Positions 60,730-64,000 of a stretch of 64,000 nucleotides of DNA are shown piece by piece (the stretch's first letter is position 1; each line of letters opens with the position of its first letter). Location of the stretch: positions 434,001-498,000 of the forward strand of contig CAYROO010000001.1 of NCBI GenBank assembly GCA_964425915.1, read 5' to 3'. The notes beneath the pieces were generated by a model. It did not search any database, had not been told where the DNA came from, and was given only the letters and a program-made list of their open reading frames with translations. A program made the translations under genes and the position numbers. This DNA is from Polycyclovorans sp964425915 (GTDB taxonomy: Bacteria > Pseudomonadota > Gammaproteobacteria > Nevskiales > Nevskiaceae).

Positions 60730-61665
60730 TCAGCGGGCGGCCTGAATGTACTTCTGTGGGTTGACCACGCGGCCGTTGTAGAGCACTTCAAAGTGCAGGT
60801 GGGGGCCGGTAGAGCGGCCCGAGTTGCCGACCAGCGCGACGCGCTGCCCCTTGAAGATGCGGTCGCCGGTTTCCACCAGGTTGGTCTTGTTGTGGCTGTA
60901 CCGGGTGACGTAGCCATTGCCGTGGTTGACCTCAACGATCTTGCCGTAACCGGCCCGACGCCCGGCAAACGACACGATGCCAGCCCCGACGGAGTAGATC
61001 TCGCTGCCCTCACGCGCCGCGAAGTCCATCCCCTCATGCATGGCGCGTCGGCCGGTGAAGGGGTCGGTGCGCACGCCGAACAGGGATGAGATCCAGCCGG
61101 CTTCAACCGGCCAGCCCGATGGCCGCAGCTCCTGCTGCAAACGGCTGGCGAGCAGCAGATCCTCAAGCACCCGCAACTGCCGCTCACGGTCCGTGAGCTG
61201 CCGTTCGAAGGCATCCAATGAGGCAAACACGTCGGTGTAGCGCGGGCTGTCGTCGCTGTGCCCCAGTGCTTCGGGCCCCCCGACCGCCGGGGTGGAACTG
61301 AAGTCGAACTCGCCCTGGTCCAGCCCGGCCACTTCGGTGAGCCGTGCGCCGGCCGCTTCCAGCCGCATGACATGCGCCTGCATCTGGGCCAGCCGGCGGG
61401 CCAGAGCCCGGGCATCTTCGGAGGCCTGACTGCGGGTCTGCTCCAAGGCGCTGCGCTGGTCGGCCACCTGTTGCGCCCAGGCCGTCACCAACTCGGTCGG
61501 CAACTCAGACGTGGTGGTGCCGCGCAGCCAGTACCCGGCAGACGCCGCGGCACTCAACAATCCCAGCGTCAGCGTCACGGCCGGAAGCCAAACCCATAAG
61601 GCAGGCCTCCGGAGCGAAATACGCCGCATCTGACCCTCGCGGCTACTGACGACGATAATATCCAT
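60730..61665 (-). CDS. M23 family peptidoglycan endopeptidase
   Basis: 311 residues. N-terminus MDIIVVSSREGQMRRISLRR then a membrane anchor (about 25-45, LWVWLPAVTLTLGLLSAAAS), a periplasmic coiled coil (about 60-115) and a LytM domain with MHEGMDFAAREGSEIYSVGA (zinc His and Asp) and GRSTGPHLHFEVLYNGRVVN (intact HxH). All catalytic residues are present, unlike the M23 protein at 4788-5612. Such genes regularly sit between lpxC and secA. Its start codon faces that of the DUF721 gene only two bases away. Confidence 0.93.
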   Translation of the reverse strand: MDIIVVSSREGQMRRISLRRPALWVWLPAVTLTLGLLSAAASAGYWLRGTTTSELPTELVTAWAQQVADQRSALEQTRSQASEDARALARRLAQMQAHVMRLEAAGARLTEVAGLDQGEFDFSSTPAVGGPEALGHSDDSPRYTDVFASLDAFERQLTDRERQLRVLEDLLLASRLQQELRPSGWPVEAGWISSLFGVRTDPFTGRRAMHEGMDFAAREGSEIYSVGAGIVSFAGRRAGYGKIVEVNHGNGYVTRYSHNKTNLVETGDRIFKGQRVALVGNSGRSTGPHLHFEVLYNGRVVNPQKYIQAAR

Positions 61666-61667
61666 TC

Positions 61668-61997
61668 ATGACCTCATTTCAGCCCGATCCGCTGCCCATC
61701 CGTCACTGGATGACCGACCGTTCCGGGCCGCTGCGACAGCTCTTGGGCCGCGCATCGTTACTGGCAGCCGCCACGCGGCAGCTACATGCGGAAATACCCT
61801 CCCCCTGGGCGCAGAGCCTGCGAGTGGTCAACCTGCGAGGCAACACGCTGGTCGTCTATTCGCATACGGCCGCTGCCCTGATTCCCCTGCGAAGGCACCA
61901 ACAGGACGTACTCGAGATCGCTGGGCGATGTCTCGGGTGCCGACCTGACAGAATCGATGCAAAAGTCAGACCGATCCTGCAGCAACACCGAGTGTAG
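61668..61997 (+). CDS. DUF721 / DciA-like protein
   Basis: 109 residues. The family pattern is seen in LRQLLGRASLLAAATRQLHA and WAQSLRVVNLRGNTLVVYSH. DciA proteins help load the replicative helicase in bacteria lacking DnaC; this short version has only the DUF721 core, so the role is inferred. It is divergent from the M23 gene and convergent with lpxC. Confidence 0.85.
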   Translation: MTSFQPDPLPIRHWMTDRSGPLRQLLGRASLLAAATRQLHAEIPSPWAQSLRVVNLRGNTLVVYSHTAAALIPLRRHQQDVLEIAGRCLGCRPDRIDAKVRPILQQHRV

Positions 61998-62069
61998 GCG
62001 CAGCCGGGAAGGCGGTGCAACAAAAAGGTGCACTTCGAGGAAGCGCCGCGCCACGCGGGCGCGTCGACT

Positions 62070-62990
62070 TCAGGCTGCCGCCAGACTGCCGCGTCCGTAA
62101 GTGATCGGAGCCGCGGCACCCGGCTCCGGATAGGTCACCAGCTCCCACGCCGACTGGTCTTCCAGCACCGCACGGACCAGCTTGTTGTTGAGCGCGTGCC
62201 CGGACTTGTAGGCGCTGTAGGCGCCAATGACGCTGTGGCCCAGCAGGTAAAGATCCCCCACGGCGTCAAGGATCTTGTGACGGACAAACTCGTCGTCGTA
62301 GCGCAGGCCATCCGGGTTCACCACCCGGAAATCATCCAGCGCGACCACGTTGTCGAGACTGGCACCCAGCCCCAGATTGTTCGCCCGCAGCGCATCCAGC
62401 TCCCGCATGAACCCGAAGGTGCGGGCCCGCGCCACTTCCTTGATATAGGTGGTGCTGGAGAAGTCCAGGGTGACCTGTTGCCCACTGCGGCGCAGTGCCG
62501 GGTGGGCGAACTCAATGGCGAAGGACAGCCTATAGCCGTCGTGGGGCTCGAAGCGGGCCCACTTGTCACCATCGGCCACCTGCACCGGCTGCCGGATGCG
62601 TAGAAACTTCTTCGGCGCATCCTGCTCATGGATGCCCGCCGACTGAATCAGAAACACGAACGGCGCCGAACTGCCGTCCATGATCGGCACTTCCGGTGAC
62701 GATAGCTCAACTATGCAGTTGTCGATCCCCAGGCCGGCGAAGGCGGACATCAGGTGCTCGATGGTCGCCACCCGAGTGCCCTTGTCGTCGACCAGGGTGC
62801 TGCACATGGTCGCCTCGCGCAGCCAGTCGGCTCGGCAGGGCACTTCCACCGACGGATTGAGGTCGGTGCGACGAAACACGATGCCGGTGTCCGGCCCGGC
62901 AGGCAGCAGCGACATGAACACCTTACGGCCGGAATGCAGCCCGATACCCGACGCGCGGATGGCCTGTCGAAGTGTGCGTTGTTGTGCCAT
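62070..62990 (-). CDS. lpxC: UDP-3-O-acyl-N-acetylglucosamine deacetylase
   Basis: 306-residue zinc amidase, the committed step of lipid A synthesis. The start 62990 gives MAQQRTLRQAIRASGIGLHS; the longer open frame overlaps ftsZ and is not used. Zinc His79 is in TIEHLMSAFAGLGIDNC and the second and third ligands in VRHKILDAVGDLYLLGHSVI. The later His of SGHALNNKLVRAVL is the catalytic base. LpxC is the target of proteolysis by FtsH in many gammaproteobacteria; the C-terminal tail here ends GRGSLAAA. Confidence 0.98.
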   Translation of the reverse strand: MAQQRTLRQAIRASGIGLHSGRKVFMSLLPAGPDTGIVFRRTDLNPSVEVPCRADWLREATMCSTLVDDKGTRVATIEHLMSAFAGLGIDNCIVELSSPEVPIMDGSSAPFVFLIQSAGIHEQDAPKKFLRIRQPVQVADGDKWARFEPHDGYRLSFAIEFAHPALRRSGQQVTLDFSSTTYIKEVARARTFGFMRELDALRANNLGLGASLDNVVALDDFRVVNPDGLRYDDEFVRHKILDAVGDLYLLGHSVIGAYSAYKSGHALNNKLVRAVLEDQSAWELVTYPEPGAAAPITYGRGSLAAA

Positions 62991-63121
62991 GGACTCTGGG
63001 TCAGTGACAGCGCCGACGGGCGCTGAGAAAGCAATGCCCGGGCGGCAAGGCCCCCCAGGCAAGCTCAGAGTGTACCACCGGCACTGAACCCGGCATGAAC
63101 CCCGGCACCACCGGCGCCCGA

Positions 63122-64000
63122 TCAGTCCGCCTGGTTCCGCAGGAATGCCGGGATGTTGATGATGTCTTCGTCCAGCCCCAGCGGGAAGGACGAACCCCCG
63201 CCCGCCGCCACCCGTGCGGTCTGGCGGATGTAGGCCGGCACCTCGACATTGGTCTGGCGTGCCGGTTGCGCCGGCGGCGGCGGCGCTGCCGCATCCATCG
63301 GCTTGAGGAACGGCGCCACCTTCGGGTTGGGCTGTGCCGGCACCGTTTGCGGCTGCGGCATCGCACCCCGCTGCGGGGCCAATCCGGTCGCCACCACGGT
63401 GACCCACAGTTCGCCATTGGCATTGGGGTTGAAGGCCATGCCGCACTTGGCGTCTGCTTCGTCGGCTGCCAGCTCGTTGACGCGCTGGTTGATGTACTCC
63501 CACTCTTCCATTTCCAACGACTCGTCGCAGGTCACATTGACCAGCAGGCCGCGGGCACCCGACAGCTCGATGTCATCCAACAAGGGGCTGGAGAGCGCCA
63601 TTTCCACCGCCTTCTGGGCACGCCCCTCGCCACTGGCGCGGCCAATACCCATCATCGCCATGCCGCGGTTGCTCATCACGGTCTTGACGTCGGCGAAGTC
63701 GACGTTGATGTGTCCGGGGCGGGTGATCAGCTCGGAAATACCGGCGACCGCATTCTGCAGGACGTCGTTGGCGGCCTTGAAACAGTTGAGCACGGTGATC
63801 TTGGAGCCCAGCACCAGCGACAGCTTCTCGTTGGGAATCAGGACCAGGGAGTCGACCCGCTCACGCAGCTCGTCGATGCCCCGCAGCGCAACATTCATGC
63901 GCTTCTTGTTTTCGTGGGCGAACGGCTTGGTCACCACCGCCACGGTGAGAATGCCCAGCTCCTTGGCCACTTCGGCAATCACCGGCGCAGCGCCCGTTCC
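63122..64000 (-). CDS. ftsZ: Cell division protein FtsZ, N-terminus beyond the window edge
   Basis: 293 C-terminal residues of the tubulin-like GTPase that forms the division ring. The first visible residues GTGAAPVIAEVAKELGI are the end of the GTP-binding G-box; synergy-loop and GTPase-activating residues follow (LITRPGHINVDFADVKTVMS). The Pro/Ala-rich linker (about 60 residues) ends in the conserved tail DIINIPAFLRNQAD, the site bound by FtsA, ZipA and ZapD-type partners. About 90-100 residues, including the start, are missing. lpxC follows after 131 bp. Confidence 0.98.
   Translation of the reverse strand, partial: GTGAAPVIAEVAKELGILTVAVVTKPFAHENKKRMNVALRGIDELRERVDSLVLIPNEKLSLVLGSKITVLNCFKAANDVLQNAVAGISELITRPGHINVDFADVKTVMSNRGMAMMGIGRASGEGRAQKAVEMALSSPLLDDIELSGARGLLVNVTCDESLEMEEWEYINQRVNELAADEADAKCGMAFNPNANGELWVTVVATGLAPQRGAMPQPQTVPAQPNPKVAPFLKPMDAAAPPPPAQPARQTNVEVPAYIRQTARVAAGGGSSFPLGLDEDIINIPAFLRNQAD

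Overview
The window is high-GC DNA from a Gram-negative bacterium. It carries LpxC, a Lol-type permease, a TonB system, porins, an outer-membrane phospholipase and an autotransporter. Gene content and order (ftsZ-lpxC-DUF721-M23-secA-argJ-mutT, then yacG-zapD-coaE-pilD-pilC-pilB, plus mpl and rnd) point to a gammaproteobacterium, possibly near the Xanthomonadales/Nevskiales; that lineage is an inference. Two runs of exactly 100 N (34173-34272 and 39190-39289) show that this is a scaffolded draft, and both gaps sit inside repeat arrays. No rRNA, tRNA, CRISPR array or transposase gene was recognised.

Layout. 1-1053: end-truncated LolC/E-type permease. 1129-7955: a proline-rich AstE-like zinc hydrolase, thrS overlapping an M23 peptidase, a small exported protein, and the agmatine-to-putrescine pair aguA-aguB. 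8092-12135: BCCT transporter, porin-like barrel and MFS transporter. 12159-17966 (minus): a seven-gene TtpC-type TonB energising module (DUF3450, TtpC/ExbB-like, ExbB, ExbD, ExbD, TonB, TPR). 18545-21696: a His/Arg/Asp-rich exported protein, a LysR regulator divergent from an HD-domain protein, and a NYN-LOTUS protein.

21670-23640 is the most unusual stretch. The 3' end of the NYN gene recurs twice downstream, and these copies bound a small toxin-antitoxin pair and a lone nucleotidyltransferase gene. This looks like repeated cargo insertion at the 3' end of one gene. 24023-33819 (minus) holds fecI, fecR, a very large cysteine-paired TonB-dependent receptor and a 1222-residue autotransporter, which suggests a surface-signalling regulon served by the TonB module.

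33982-34850 and 38605-39670 are tandem arrays of palindromic REP-like elements (periods 240 and 88 bp). They flank an RND exporter and an overlapping outer-membrane barrel gene. 39714-44242 carries an MFS transporter, a membrane class III nucleotide cyclase, an AbiEi-like antitoxin without its toxin, and pldA.

From 44260 onward the genes are mostly conserved housekeeping genes: pmbA, mpl, a Yip1-like protein, rnd, an MBL hydrolase, the pilus assembly genes pilB-pilC-pilD, coaE, zapD, yacG, a MutT-ThiE fusion, argJ, secA, an M23 peptidase, a DciA-like protein, lpxC and a truncated ftsZ. Together they cover envelope building, protein export, cell division and arginine synthesis.
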